From NCBI RefSeq assembly GCF_001509835.1, contig NZ_JXTJ01000006.1:248001-312000 (forward strand): a DNA stretch of 64,000 nucleotides. Reading direction: 5' to 3'. The position numbers and the translations under genes are program-made. This DNA is from Allobosea sp. WAO (lineage in GTDB: Bacteria > Pseudomonadota > Alphaproteobacteria > Rhizobiales > Beijerinckiaceae). Of this stretch, positions 8,254 through 18,677 are shown one piece after another (the first letter of the stretch is position 1; the number at the start of each line of letters is the position of its first letter). Below the pieces are notes generated by a model, which saw nothing but the letters and a program-made list of their open reading frames with translations, had not been told where the DNA came from and ran no database searches.

Positions 8254-9354
8254 CTATTTCGTGGAAGCCAGCGGTGCCAGGCGCCGGATGAAGTCGGCCT
8301 GCGACCGGCAACCGGTCTTCGCCAGCACCTGCTTGATCTGGCTGCGAACCGTCTCGCGGTTCACGCCGCGGGACAGTGCTAGTTCCTCGCCGGTGAGCCC
8401 TTCCAGGAGCCCAGCGGCGATGGCCGCTTCGGCTTTCGTCAGGTCGTAGAGCTCGCAGAGGAGCGAGGCCTCGATCTGCAGGCTCCGTTCCGAGGTGGTG
8501 ACGACGAGCATGGCCTGAGCCCGCGAGAAGATGTCCTGCGCCTGCCTGCGGATCGGCAGGACATGGATGACGAAGGCCGGACGGTCGTCCCGGCGCGGCA
8601 CCGGGATCGAACGCGTGTCGCCCAATTGGTCGCGGGCAAGCTCCGAGAGAGCCTTCTGCAGGAGCATATCGGCCCGTTCGTCGTCGATCGCGATCTTGTC
8701 CCAGGCCCGGATGGCGATCTGGCCTTCCAACTTTTCGAAGCTCGCATTGGCCGCGAGCACGCCTTTGCCGGCACCGATGAGAGCGGCTGGAGAACCTGCC
8801 TGTTCGAAGGAGGCGAGGCTCGCCTGCGCGCGTTGCATCTGAAGCTTGGAGGCGAGCACCGCTGCCCGGGCGAGATGCGGGCGCACACCGTCGAGGAGCG
8901 CGATCTCCCGGCGGGACACCGGGCCCATCTCGAATTTGCGTTCGAGGGTGAAGACGATGTCGTCGCCGGACGAGGAGCGGACATGTGTCGCCGTTCCCCA
9001 GCCATAGCCCTCCGGCCTCAGGAAATCGGTGTAGAGGGGAGTTTGCTCCAGCTCTGCATCGGTGAAGAGGTCGTGATCGGTGACGAAGCCCGTGCCGCCA
9101 TGGGCGAGGAGGCCCGCCATGCGGGCGTTGCGGTTCATCCAGCCCTGCTGCATGAACCGGTCGAAGACGGGCGCGAACTCCTTGGAGGCCACCCAGTTGG
9201 TGCCCTGGCCGGAATGAGCGAAGAGCAGCCCGCCAGTGCAGCCGGCGATATCGGCCAGTCTCGTGATTGCGCCGGGCCACACCTCCGGCACGGCGGCAGC
9301 TTCGTAGAGCATGGCGACCGCATCCCCGAACTCAGTCGCGTCCAGCATAGGCAT
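8254..9354 (-). CDS. LuxR-type transcriptional regulator
   Basis: A 366-residue protein whose last ~60 residues form a LuxR/FixJ helix-turn-helix: LYDLTKAEAAIAAGLLEG, then LSRGVNRETVRSQIKQVLAKTG and SQADFIRRL. The first ~300 residues are a sensory region without receiver aspartates, with a central part resembling a PAS-like fold (AALIGAGKGVLAANASFEKL, about 192-211). This architecture is common among free-standing LuxR regulators of alphaproteobacteria; it is not an autoinducer-binding LuxR. The ligand and targets are unknown. It is convergent with the preceding LysR gene and has no operon partner. A 460-bp gap with a small RNA candidate lies upstream. Confidence 0.82.
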   Translation of the reverse strand: MPMLDATEFGDAVAMLYEAAAVPEVWPGAITRLADIAGCTGGLLFAHSGQGTNWVASKEFAPVFDRFMQQGWMNRNARMAGLLAHGGTGFVTDHDLFTDAELEQTPLYTDFLRPEGYGWGTATHVRSSSGDDIVFTLERKFEMGPVSRREIALLDGVRPHLARAAVLASKLQMQRAQASLASFEQAGSPAALIGAGKGVLAANASFEKLEGQIAIRAWDKIAIDDERADMLLQKALSELARDQLGDTRSIPVPRRDDRPAFVIHVLPIRRQAQDIFSRAQAMLVVTTSERSLQIEASLLCELYDLTKAEAAIAAGLLEGLTGEELALSRGVNRETVRSQIKQVLAKTGCRSQADFIRRLAPLASTK

Positions 9355-9544
9355 CGTCCCCCGCTATCGGGATGCGATACCGCGACCGTTTCGTCAATTA
9401 GCCGAGCCGGCGATGGTCGGTGCGCTCCCGAGGCGGGGCACGAGAAGGGGCGGATCCAGGCGGCGGCCTCTTTCGCGACGCGCAGGGTATCGTGTCTTCG
9501 GCGGGCGAGCATGACAAATCGCCTCGCAAGCACGCCGCTGCTCA

Positions 9545-9572
9545 TTGACCATGAGCCGATCCACTATATACA
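9545..9572 (+). promoter_or_regulatory. Sigma-70-like promoter of a small RNA
   Basis: TTGACC at 9545-9550 and TATACA at 9567-9572 with a 16-bp spacer fit a housekeeping promoter well. No protein gene follows; transcription would start near 9579 and meet a strong terminator about 100 nt later. Confidence 0.65.
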
Positions 9573-9578
9573 GTTGGA

Positions 9579-9678
9579 TATAGCGCTTATGCGCTTCGAA
9601 TCTGAGGTCGACACACTTGCCGCCTCAGATTTCCCTTCAACTGCCTGATCCCCTCTGGGGCGATCAGGCATTTTTTTT
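9579..9678 (+). ncRNA. Candidate small regulatory RNA of about 100 nt, three hairpins
   Basis: The segment has a promoter, three consecutive stem-loops and an intrinsic terminator, but no open frame with codon bias. Stem 1: agcgc/gcgct (9582-9595). Stem 2: aatctgagg/cctcagatt (9599-9631). Stem 3: the terminator (9642-9670) followed by eight T. Between stems 2 and 3 lies an unpaired pyrimidine-rich stretch, cccttcaac (9633-9641), which could pair with purine-rich ribosome sites of target mRNAs. Three-hairpin, Hfq-dependent sRNAs of Rhizobiales have this general build, but I cannot assign a named family. The rest of the gap (9355-9544 and 9679-9816) shows nothing else. Confidence 0.65.
9642..9678 (+). 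terminator. Rho-independent terminator of the small RNA
   Basis: The stem tgcctgatc / gatcaggca is perfect over 9 bp, has a further cccc/gggg pairing inside the loop, and is followed at once by eight T residues (9671-9678). It is the strongest intrinsic terminator seen in the window. Confidence 0.85.
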
Positions 9679-9816
9679 ATGCGGAGCCAGCACCAGAGCG
9701 GCTAGAATGTACCGGTTCGATCCGGGCCATAGTCGGCTTCGGGGCCGGCACTCACGGGTCGGCCGGGGCGCGAGACCGGGTTCTCGCTGCGGCGCTCGCT
9801 CGCCGATGCCGGTGCT

Positions 9817-10620
9817 TCAGCCAGGCAGCAGAGCTCCGGCCTTCGCGGCAGTCGGCTCCTGCCGATGGGCGCCGTCGAGATGTGCCCGCATCGCCTCGGC
9901 CAGCGTGAAGAAGCGCTCTCGCACCGCTCGTGCATGCGGATTGGCGCGCTCGATGGCGAGGAAGACGCCGGGCGAGTCGTGACGGACCATCTCGGTCGCC
10001 TGCATCAGCAGGTCGAAGCTGGCGGTCGTCATCCGGCGCGGCAGGGGCTCCATCTGGACCAGGATCTTGGCGATCAGATGGGTCAGGCCCTGGACGAGCG
10101 CGACCTCGCGGTCATGGGCGTCGGGAGTGGTCATGATCACCTCGAGCCCGAGCACCCGGCGCAGGAACGCCGCGATCCGGCCAGCGCTGCGGCCGCGGAT
10201 CGGGCAGATCGCGATCTTCAGGCCCCTGATGCCGTGGCGTGCGCTCTGCGGCCCGAACAGCGGGTGCGTGCCGACGATCTCGACATGCGCCGGCAGGCCG
10301 GCCTGCAATGCGAGGGCAGGGCCGATCTTGACCGAGCCGACATCGAGCACGACTGTCCCAGCGCGCAGATGCGGTGAGAGCGTCGCGAGCGCCGAAGGTA
10401 GGGCGCTGACCGGGACGGCGAGGATGACGAGGTCGCAGGCGCCGATCTCGGCGACGTCGGCCGGGGCGATGCCTTTGCCGGTCTCGTCGGGGCAGGGCGG
10501 TCGCTCGGGATCGAAGACGCGGAGCCGGAAATGCGGTTGGAGGTGGCGCGCCATCAGCCGGCCGAAGGCGCCGAAGCCCATGATGCCGATCGAGGTGGCG
10601 GTCTTGCGGGGGGTATGCAT
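9817..10620 (-). CDS. Prephenate/arogenate dehydrogenase-like protein (TyrA family)
   Basis: A 267-residue NAD(P)-dependent enzyme of the TyrA family, which oxidatively decarboxylates prephenate or arogenate in tyrosine synthesis. The nucleotide-binding loop GFGAFG (15-20) follows a short N-terminal strand. The segments LVILAVPV, VVLDVGSVK and GTHPLFGPQSA, with the family's conserved His in THPLFGP, are typical, as is ALVQGLTHLIAK. It is close to a stand-alone TyrA catalytic domain in length and lacks chorismate mutase or ACT domains. No other aromatic amino-acid genes are adjacent. Some family members act on related cyclohexadienes, so prephenate as substrate is an inference. Confidence 0.85.
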   Translation of the reverse strand: MHTPRKTATSIGIMGFGAFGRLMARHLQPHFRLRVFDPERPPCPDETGKGIAPADVAEIGACDLVILAVPVSALPSALATLSPHLRAGTVVLDVGSVKIGPALALQAGLPAHVEIVGTHPLFGPQSARHGIRGLKIAICPIRGRSAGRIAAFLRRVLGLEVIMTTPDAHDREVALVQGLTHLIAKILVQMEPLPRRMTTASFDLLMQATEMVRHDSPGVFLAIERANPHARAVRERFFTLAEAMRAHLDGAHRQEPTAAKAGALLPG

Positions 10621-10851
10621 CGCGTTTTCCTTGGGAGGGCCGCGATGCCGGGTGACTGCCTGATTTCAACCGCCAGCGCGGCGGTTGAGACATGGGAATG
10701 CCACCGCCTTATGAGGACGGGGCGTAATAGTTCCGGGCGAGGAGGCAGGAGATGGCCATGCCCGGCTTAGAGCGCGCCGGCGTGGCCCTGTCAATCGCAG
10801 GGAGCATTGCAAGGGGCGCCGGCGTCGTTCCGTGGCGCCGCAGAGCGGCGG

Positions 10852-10940
10852 GCCCGGAACCCAGAACCGCTGCCATGCCCAGATGCTTCGAGAATGTTCC
10901 TGCATTCACAAGAAACCGCATCCGGTTCTGGGTTCCGGGC
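10852..10940. repeat. Long inverted repeat in the intergenic region (18-bp arms)
   Basis: The arms at 10852-10869 and 10923-10940 are perfect reverse complements over 18 bp and start gcccggaacccag. They enclose a 53-bp loop. The flank gacctgccccggaatgac resembles dispersed intergenic palindromes common in Rhizobiales genomes. It lies in the 372-bp gap between the TyrA-like and NIPSNAP genes; outside the repeat I see nothing coding there. It could also serve as a terminator for either neighbour. Confidence 0.6.
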
Positions 10941-10992
10941 TCAAGCTTGCGACCTGCCCCGGAATGACGAAGCGGTTCCGGACTAGGGTTTC

Positions 10993-11319
10993 TCAGAGCT
11001 GCGGTGAGTAGTCGGTCGGCATCAGCAGCCGGTCCTCGATCGCGCCGACGAGGTCGCCATGCTCGATCGCGCTGACCCGCTTGATCTCGACCCATTCCGG
11101 ATCGGCCTTGAAGCTCGCCCAGCGCTCCGCCTTGGTCTGCGCGTCGGGCCAGGCGAGGATGTAGGCGAACTCGGTGCGGGTCGCGCTCCTGGTTTCCCAG
11201 AGCGAGAGGATGCGGAAGCCGTGGCGGGCCATGATGCGCATCGCGTGATCTCGAAAGCGGGCGTGGAACGCGGCCTTGTTGCTCTCGAAGATCTCGTAGA
11301 TGCGCAACTGGTGGATCAT
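10993..11319 (-). CDS. NIPSNAP-family protein
   Basis: A 108-residue protein that starts MIHQLRIYEIF and contains FHARFRDHAMRIMARHGF, a WETRSATRTEFAYILAWPD core and the tail WVEIKR. This is the dimeric alpha/beta-barrel (ferredoxin-like) NIPSNAP fold. Function is unknown in most bacteria; some related small dimeric barrels act as monooxygenases or isomerases. The open frame extends far upstream through carA, but the ATG at 11319 fits the family length, and the carA stop lies 14 bp upstream, so the two genes are probably one transcript. No catalytic residue can be assigned. Confidence 0.8.
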   Translation of the reverse strand: MIHQLRIYEIFESNKAAFHARFRDHAMRIMARHGFRILSLWETRSATRTEFAYILAWPDAQTKAERWASFKADPEWVEIKRVSAIEHGDLVGAIEDRLLMPTDYSPQL

Positions 11320-11333
11320 GGCGCCTGCCTCGT

Positions 11334-12542
11334 TCAGACCGCGTTCTTCGCCTTGTCCTCGGCCATCATCTCGACGAAGCGCGTGAACAGGTAGTGGCTG
11401 TCCTGCGGGCCGGGCGAGGCTTCGGGATGGTGCTGCACGCTGAAGGCCGGACGGTCGGTCAGCGCGATGCCGCAATTGGAGCCGTCGAAGAGCGAGACAT
11501 GGGTCTCGGTCGCGTTCTCCGGTAGGGAGCCCGGATCGACCGCGAAGCCGTGGTTCATCGAGACGATCTCGACCTTGCCGGTGGTCTTGTCCTGAACCGG
11601 GTGGTTGGCGCCGTGATGGCCCTGCTTCATCTTCATCGTCTGGCCGCCAATGGCGAGCGCGAGCATTTGGTGGCCGAGGCAGATGCCGAAGGTCGGGATC
11701 TTGCGCTCCAGCAGGTCGCGGATCACCGGCACCGCATACTCGCCCGTCGCAGCCGGGTCGCCCGGGCCGTTGGAGAGGAAGACGCCGTCGGGGGCGAGAT
11801 CGAGGATCTGCTGGGTCGTGGCGGTCGAGGGCACGACCTGGACGTCGCAGCCGGCCTTGGCGAGCAGGCGCAGGATGTTGCGCTTGACGCCGTAGTCGAT
11901 GGCGACGACGCGATGCGCGGCGGCCTCGCGCTTGCCGTAGCCGCGCGGCCACTGCCAGGGCGTCTCGTCCCAGTCATAGCGCTGGGTCGAGGCGACGAGC
12001 GGGACGAGGTCGAGGCCGGCCATGTCGGGCAGGGCGGCGGCTTCGCGCTTCAGCGCGTCGAGGTCGAAAGCGCCGTTGGGATCATGGGCGATGATCGCAT
12101 TGGGCATGCCATTGTCGCGGATCAGCGCGGTCAGGGCGCGTGTGTCGATGCCGCAGATGCCGACGATGTTGCGGGCCTTGAGCCAGGCGTCGAAATGCCT
12201 GCCGGCGCGCCAGTTCGAGGGCTCGGTGATCGCGGCATGGAGGATGACGCCGCGCACGCCCGAGGACGAGGCGGCGTTCACCGTCTCGGTGTCGTCGTCG
12301 TTGACGCCGACATTGCCGATATGGGGGAAGGTGAAGGTGATGATCTGTCCGGCATAGGACGGGTCGGTCAGGATTTCCTGATAGCCCGTCATCGCGGTGT
12401 TGAAGCAGACCTCGCCCGGCGCCTGGCCGATCGCTCCGAGGCCGAAGCCTTCGAGCACGGTCCCGTCCGCCAGCACCAGAACCGCAGTCGCGCGCGGTTC
12501 GCTCCAGCCCGCCGTGGCGGGGTTCCCTTCGTCAACGGTCAT
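11334..12542 (-). CDS. carA: Carbamoyl-phosphate synthase small subunit (glutaminase)
   Basis: This 402-residue subunit hydrolyses glutamine and passes ammonia to CarB for carbamoyl phosphate, the precursor of pyrimidines and arginine. The N-terminal CPSase domain (18-150) has VLEGFGLGA and FNTAMTGYQEILTDPSYAGQ, and the C-terminal class I glutamine amidotransferase domain has VFLSNGPGDP, GICLGHQ with nucleophile Cys288, and HHPEASPGP with His372 and Glu374. The ATG at 12542 fits known N-termini. It is divergent from yqeY with a 134-bp gap and leads into the NIPSNAP gene. carB is not in the window, which is common in alphaproteobacteria. Confidence 0.97.
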   Translation of the reverse strand: MTVDEGNPATAGWSEPRATAVLVLADGTVLEGFGLGAIGQAPGEVCFNTAMTGYQEILTDPSYAGQIITFTFPHIGNVGVNDDDTETVNAASSSGVRGVILHAAITEPSNWRAGRHFDAWLKARNIVGICGIDTRALTALIRDNGMPNAIIAHDPNGAFDLDALKREAAALPDMAGLDLVPLVASTQRYDWDETPWQWPRGYGKREAAAHRVVAIDYGVKRNILRLLAKAGCDVQVVPSTATTQQILDLAPDGVFLSNGPGDPAATGEYAVPVIRDLLERKIPTFGICLGHQMLALAIGGQTMKMKQGHHGANHPVQDKTTGKVEIVSMNHGFAVDPGSLPENATETHVSLFDGSNCGIALTDRPAFSVQHHPEASPGPQDSHYLFTRFVEMMAEDKAKNAV

Positions 12543-12676
12543 GTCTATGTCTCGTCCAGGCCGCTCGGAAGCGCGGCAGTGAAGGCAGGGCGCCGTATGG
12601 CGCCGCCGGTCTGGAGCGCGAGCCTTAAAGAGCCGCCCCCGTGCCGTCAATGAATGAGACGAGGATAAGGCAAGTC

Positions 12677-13138
12677 ATGTCCACCCTGCGCGAGCAATTC
12701 TCCGCCGACCTGAAGACCGCGATGAAGGCCGGCGAAAAGGGCAAGGTCTCGACCATCCGCCTGATCCAGTCGGCGCTCAAGGACAAGGATATCGAGGCGC
12801 GCGGCGCCGGAAAGGGCGAGATCTCGCCCGACGAGGTCCTCGCCATGCTGCAGAAGATGATCAAGCAGCGCCAGGAATCGATCGCGATCTACGACGCCAA
12901 TGGCCGCCCCGAGCTCGCCGATGGCGAGCGCGCCGAGGTTGCGGTGATCAGCGCCTACCTGCCGCAGCAGATGGGCGAGGCCGAGGTCAAGGCAGCGATC
13001 GAGAAGGCGATCGCCGAGACCGGCGCCGCCGGCGTCAAGGACATGGGCAAGGTGATCGGCGCGCTGCGCGCCGCCTATGCCGGCCAGATGGATTTCGGCA
13101 AGGTCTCGCCGCTGGTGAAGGGCATGCTCGGCGGCTGA
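12677..13138 (+). CDS. GatB/YqeY domain protein
   Basis: A 153-residue YqeY protein: MSTLREQFSADLKTAMKAGEK, STIRLIQSALKDKDIEARG, a central region around RQESIAIYD, and the C-terminal helical domain DMGKVIGAL ending FGKVSPLVKGML. It resembles the tRNA-binding tail of GatB, which suggests a role in tRNA-dependent amidation or amino-acid sensing; function is not firmly established. The ATG at 12677 is preferred over an upstream in-frame ATG because it matches the family N-terminus and has a GAGGATAAGG ribosome site. The position between carA and dnaG is a conserved alphaproteobacterial arrangement. A GC-rich stem (13155-13161 with 13177-13183) follows the stop. Confidence 0.92.
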   Translation: MSTLREQFSADLKTAMKAGEKGKVSTIRLIQSALKDKDIEARGAGKGEISPDEVLAMLQKMIKQRQESIAIYDANGRPELADGERAEVAVISAYLPQQMGEAEVKAAIEKAIAETGAAGVKDMGKVIGALRAAYAGQMDFGKVSPLVKGMLGG

Positions 13139-13312
13139 TCAGCCCGGAGCGGCGCCGGCTCTGCGCTTCGGCGGCGGAGCCGGGTATCACGCAGCCCTCC
13201 GTTAGGGGGGGCTGCTGTCGCCTTCGGGCGGCGGCTGTGGATATAGGCGATAAGCCTCTCGCGTTTCTCTCCGGGGCTGGCTTTCATCGTCCGTATCGCC
13301 ACATAGGAAGTC

Positions 13313-15202
13313 ATGAAGTTCCCGCCCTCCGTCCTTGAGGAGATCAAGGCGCGGCTGCCGGTCTCGGCGGTCGTGGGCAAGCGCGTGCGCCTCGCCAAGG
13401 CGGGGCGCGAATGGAAGGGCCTCTCGCCCTTCAACGCCGAGAAGACGCCGTCCTTCTTCGTCAACGACCAGAAGGGCTCGTTCTTCGATTTCTCCTCCGG
13501 CAAGAACGGCGATATCTTCAAGTTCGTGATGGAGACGGAAGGGCTTTCCTTCCCGGAGGCGGTCGAGAAGCTCGCCTCGGAGGCTGGCGTCGCGCTGCCG
13601 AAGGTCTCCTTCGAGTCGCAGGCGCAGGAGGAGCGCCGCAAGGGCCTGCACGAGGTGGTGGAGATCGCGGCCCAGTTCTTCGAGGCCGAATTGCAGGCCG
13701 AGCGCGGCGGCCTCGCGCGACGCTACCTCGCCGGGCGCGGGCTGGAAGGCAAAGCGCGCCAGCTCTTCCGCATCGGCTATGCCCCTCCGGATCGTTTCGC
13801 GCTGCGCGATCATCTCGCGGCCAAGGGCGTCGGTGCGGAGCTGATGATCGAGGCCGGGCTGCTCGTCCATGGCGAGGAGATCGCCGTGCCCTATGACCGC
13901 TTCCGCGACCGCATCATGTTTCCGATCCACGATGCGCGGGGACGGGTGATCGCCTTCGGCGGGCGGGCGATGAGCGCCGAGGTCTCGGCCAAGTACCTGA
14001 ACTCGCCGGAAACGCCGCTCTTCCACAAGGGCGCGCTGCTGTTCAACCACCACAATGCCCGCAAAGCCGCGCACGACACCGGGCAGGTGATCGTCGTCGA
14101 GGGGTATGTCGACGTTATCGCCATGACGCTTTCGGGGTTTCCGCAGGTCGTCGCGCCGCTCGGCACGGCCCTGACCGAGGATCAGCTCGGCCTGCTCTGG
14201 CGCATGGCCGACGAGCCGGTGATCTGCCTCGACGGCGACAAGGCGGGGCGCAAGGCCGCGAGCCGGGCGATCGACCTCGCGCTGCCGATGCTGGAGCCCG
14301 GCAAGTCGCTGGCCTTCGCGCTTCTGCCGGAAGGCCAGGACCCGGACGATCTCGCGCGCTCCGGCGGCAAGCCCGCGATCGCCGAGGTTCTGGGCGCGGC
14401 CAAGCCCTTCGTCGACATGCTGTGGGGGCGCGAGTTCGAGGCGAGCCAGCTCGATACGCCCGAGCGCCGCGCCGCCTTCGAACGCAAGCTGAAGGAGCCG
14501 CTCGGGCTGATTCGCGACGAGGCGACGCGGCGCCATTACCGGCTCGAGATCGACGAGCGCCTGAGCCAGCTCTTCGCCGTCGCCGCTCCGGCACCGCGCA
14601 GTGAGCAGCGCTCAGGCTATTCCGGTGGTGGTGGCAGGGGCGGGCGCGGCGGCTTCGGCAGCGGCGCGGCCCGGCCGAACATGCCTTTGCGCGCCAGCCC
14701 GCAGCTCGCCCGCTCGCCGCTGGTCCAGCGCACGCATCGCGAGAACCCGCGCGAGGCCTTCATCCTCCTGGCGCTGGCGAGCCATCCGGACCTCGTCCTG
14801 CGCTGCGTCGACGACATCGCCGAGCTCGGGCTCGAAGGCCCGGCGGCCGAGCGCTTCCGCCAGGCGCTGCTCGACGCGACCGTGGAGGGCGGCTTCGACC
14901 GCGAGGCCTTCCGCAGGCGGCAAGAGCAAATCCGGGTGGCGGAGGCACAGGCCGCGCTGCTGGCCGTCACCGGGCCGGCCGAGCGGCTGAAGCTCCTGCA
15001 AACCGCTGATCCTGAATCGGTTTTTGATTCGATTAATCAAGCTCTCGTCTTGCATCATCGGGCGCGCACGCTACATAGCGAGTTGAAGGCAGCCGAACGC
15101 GCATTGGCTGACGAAGCTACGGAAGCCAATTTCGCCTGGATGAAGGATGTGAAGGCCCGCCTCGAAGCTGTCGAGGGTACGGAGGCCAACTCCGATGACT
15201 GA
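13313..15202 (+). CDS. dnaG: DNA primase, zinc-ligand-less alphaproteobacterial form
   Basis: The 629-residue primase lays down RNA primers at replication forks. An N-terminal CHC2-type domain (1-100) is followed by the core RFRDRIMFPI (196-205) and the TOPRIM catalytic motifs VVEGYVDVIAM with Glu263 and CLDGDKAG with Asp307 and Asp309, then a C-terminal helicase-binding region. The zinc-ribbon positions, normally a Cys/His set around CPFH and CFGCG, read GLSPFNAEKTPSF and FFDFSSGKNGD here, with no cysteine. I recall the same loss in other Rhizobiales primases, so it is a lineage trait rather than damage. A glycine/arginine-rich linker lies near 440-460. It is 202 bp upstream of rpoD, the macromolecular-synthesis arrangement. 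Confidence 0.97.
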   Translation: MKFPPSVLEEIKARLPVSAVVGKRVRLAKAGREWKGLSPFNAEKTPSFFVNDQKGSFFDFSSGKNGDIFKFVMETEGLSFPEAVEKLASEAGVALPKVSFESQAQEERRKGLHEVVEIAAQFFEAELQAERGGLARRYLAGRGLEGKARQLFRIGYAPPDRFALRDHLAAKGVGAELMIEAGLLVHGEEIAVPYDRFRDRIMFPIHDARGRVIAFGGRAMSAEVSAKYLNSPETPLFHKGALLFNHHNARKAAHDTGQVIVVEGYVDVIAMTLSGFPQVVAPLGTALTEDQLGLLWRMADEPVICLDGDKAGRKAASRAIDLALPMLEPGKSLAFALLPEGQDPDDLARSGGKPAIAEVLGAAKPFVDMLWGREFEASQLDTPERRAAFERKLKEPLGLIRDEATRRHYRLEIDERLSQLFAVAAPAPRSEQRSGYSGGGGRGGRGGFGSGAARPNMPLRASPQLARSPLVQRTHRENPREAFILLALASHPDLVLRCVDDIAELGLEGPAAERFRQALLDATVEGGFDREAFRRRQEQIRVAEAQAALLAVTGPAERLKLLQTADPESVFDSINQALVLHHRARTLHSELKAAERALADEATEANFAWMKDVKARLEAVEGTEANSDD

Positions 15203-15404
15203 CCGGGCGTGGCGCGTTGCATTTCGTCGGCAAATTCGGTGAAGGCGGCAGATGGTGCACGATTCATCAACGATGAGTGGCGCTATCTGTGTAGGGATGA
15301 TTTGGGTGGGTGCGCGGCCGATCTCACGGCCGCGGCGCCCTTTTACGCGTCGGGGCATCGTGCAGACGATGGCGCGGCGGCATAAGAAGGCGGAGCGCTG
15401 ATTT

Positions 15405-17429
<2,025 letters not shown>

Positions 17430-17440
17430 GGCGGAGTTCG

Positions 17441-17470
17441 AACGGGGCGCTTCGGCGCCCCGTTTCATTT
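17441..17470 (+). terminator. Rho-independent terminator of rpoD
   Basis: The stem aacggggcgc / gcgccccgtt with a ttcg tetraloop (17441-17464) is followed by ttcatttt. It starts 12 bp after the rpoD stop and runs into the stop codon of the convergent LysR gene, so it may serve both transcripts. Confidence 0.85.
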
Positions 17471-18388
17471 TGGCGGGGTTGATCGCGTTCCCGCGGATAC
17501 GGCCTCAGCGATCTCGCGCCTGAGCCAGTTCACGAACATCGTCGCGGCCGGTTTGTCTGTGGCCCCGCTCGGCAGCACTGCCCAGTATCCGAGCCCCGGT
17601 GTGGTCGCAAAACCGGGGAAGGGCCCGATCAGCGTGCCGCGTCGCAGATGCTCGGCGACCAGAAGGCTCCGACCCATCGCGCCCCCCTGACCATCGAGCG
17701 CTGCCTGCAGGACGATGTTGTAGTCGGTCAGTTGCAGCCGGCGGGCAGCGGCGAGGTCGAGAGCGGCATGCTGCGACCAGGCCTCCCATTCGGTGGGGCG
17801 GTGGCTGGCCAGCAGAGTGTGCCCGAGAAGATCGCCCGGCCCTGTGAGCGGCTGGTGCGCCGCCAGCTCCGGGCTCAGGACCGGTGTCAGCCGTTCGGTC
17901 GCGAGCAGCTCGCAGCGTAGACCCGGCCACGGGCCCACTCCGTAGCGAACAGCGATATCCGCCTCTCCCGCAGCAATATTGGCCTGGCTCAACGTCGGGG
18001 CGAGGATAAGCTCGATCTGCGGGTATGCAGCGCGGAAACCTGCGAGACGCGGCACCAGCCAGTTCGCGGCGAAGGATGGCAGCAGGCTCACGGTCAATGT
18101 CTGGCGGGCAGCGTGCGAGCGGATGTCGCGGGTTCCGTCGGCGACCAGAGCGAACGCCTGCGAAATGCTGTCGAGATAGCGCGCGCCCGCAGCTGTCAGG
18201 GCGATGCTGCGCCCCCGGCGCTCGAACAGCGGGGTTCCCAGCGCCTCCTCCAGCGCCCGGACATGGTGGCTGACGGCACTCTGCGTGATCAACAATTCCT
18301 CGCCGGCCCGGCCGAAGCTCAGGAGGCGGCCCACGGCCTCGAAGGCGCGCAGCGCATGGAGGGGTGGCAGGACGGGCGAGGAGCGCAT
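17465..18388 (-). CDS. LysR-family regulator (GcvA-like)
   Basis: A 307-residue LysR protein. The N-terminus, LPPLHALRAFEAVGRLLSF, precedes the HTH with LLITQSAVSHHVRALEEALG and LFERRGRSIALT. The effector domain shows LTVSLLPSFAANWLVPRL, EADIAVRYGVGPWPG and YNIVLQAALDGQG, characteristic of GcvA-like members. It is divergent from a 49-codon open frame and a frameshifted class V aminotransferase, which are its probable targets. Its stop codon overlaps the rpoD terminator stem. The effector is unknown. Confidence 0.87.
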   Translation of the reverse strand: MRSSPVLPPLHALRAFEAVGRLLSFGRAGEELLITQSAVSHHVRALEEALGTPLFERRGRSIALTAAGARYLDSISQAFALVADGTRDIRSHAARQTLTVSLLPSFAANWLVPRLAGFRAAYPQIELILAPTLSQANIAAGEADIAVRYGVGPWPGLRCELLATERLTPVLSPELAAHQPLTGPGDLLGHTLLASHRPTEWEAWSQHAALDLAAARRLQLTDYNIVLQAALDGQGGAMGRSLLVAEHLRRGTLIGPFPGFATTPGLGYWAVLPSGATDKPAATMFVNWLRREIAEAVSAGTRSTPPK

Positions 18389-18395
18389 GCTGTAG

Positions 18396-18415
18396 GGGCC
18401 CTGAGTATAGGGCCC
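18396..18415. promoter_or_regulatory. Twin GGGCCC palindromes between LysR and its divergent neighbour
   Basis: Two GGGCCC hexamers at 18396-18401 and 18410-18415, 8 bp apart, lie just upstream of the LysR start. Together they make a symmetrical element that could be a LysR operator. The evidence is position and symmetry only. Confidence 0.3.
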
Positions 18416-18527
18416 AAAGCCTTATACGCGATCCGACTCATGAGCCAGATCGATCGCAACGCGCCGCCGTTCGAATTAGTCAGGCGGACGTCGCCCTGCC
18501 ATCGTCGAGATCGAAAGGGTTTCGACC

Positions 18528-18677
18528 ATGAAAATCACCGAATACCGGCAAGGGCTGGGGCAGGCTTTGGCTGAGGCTGCTAATTGGCCGGCTAGGACGA
18601 GAGAAGGGCGTACGCCGTTCGAAAGTGGCGTCCGCTTCGTGGTCGCGACAATATTCCAGCTGGCAGGAATTCGCTGA
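18528..18677 (+). CDS. Small 49-residue open frame coupled to the aminotransferase gene
   Basis: An ATG-initiated frame of 49 codons that begins MKITEYRQG and ends QLAGIR. Its TGA overlaps the ATG of the following aminotransferase (TGATG), which is typical of translational coupling. I recognise no domain. The start MKITEYR recalls the first residues of enolase-superfamily dehydratases, so it might be a stub left by a deletion; this is weak. It could also be non-coding leader sequence. It has no signal peptide or membrane segment. Confidence 0.35.
   Translation: MKITEYRQGLGQALAEAANWPARTREGRTPFESGVRFVVATIFQLAGIR

Noticed and set aside
5533..12660. Shared 15-mer atgaatgagacgagg near 5533 and 12647
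   Set aside because: It occurs before two unrelated genes as part of purine-rich leaders; two copies with no further similarity look like chance.
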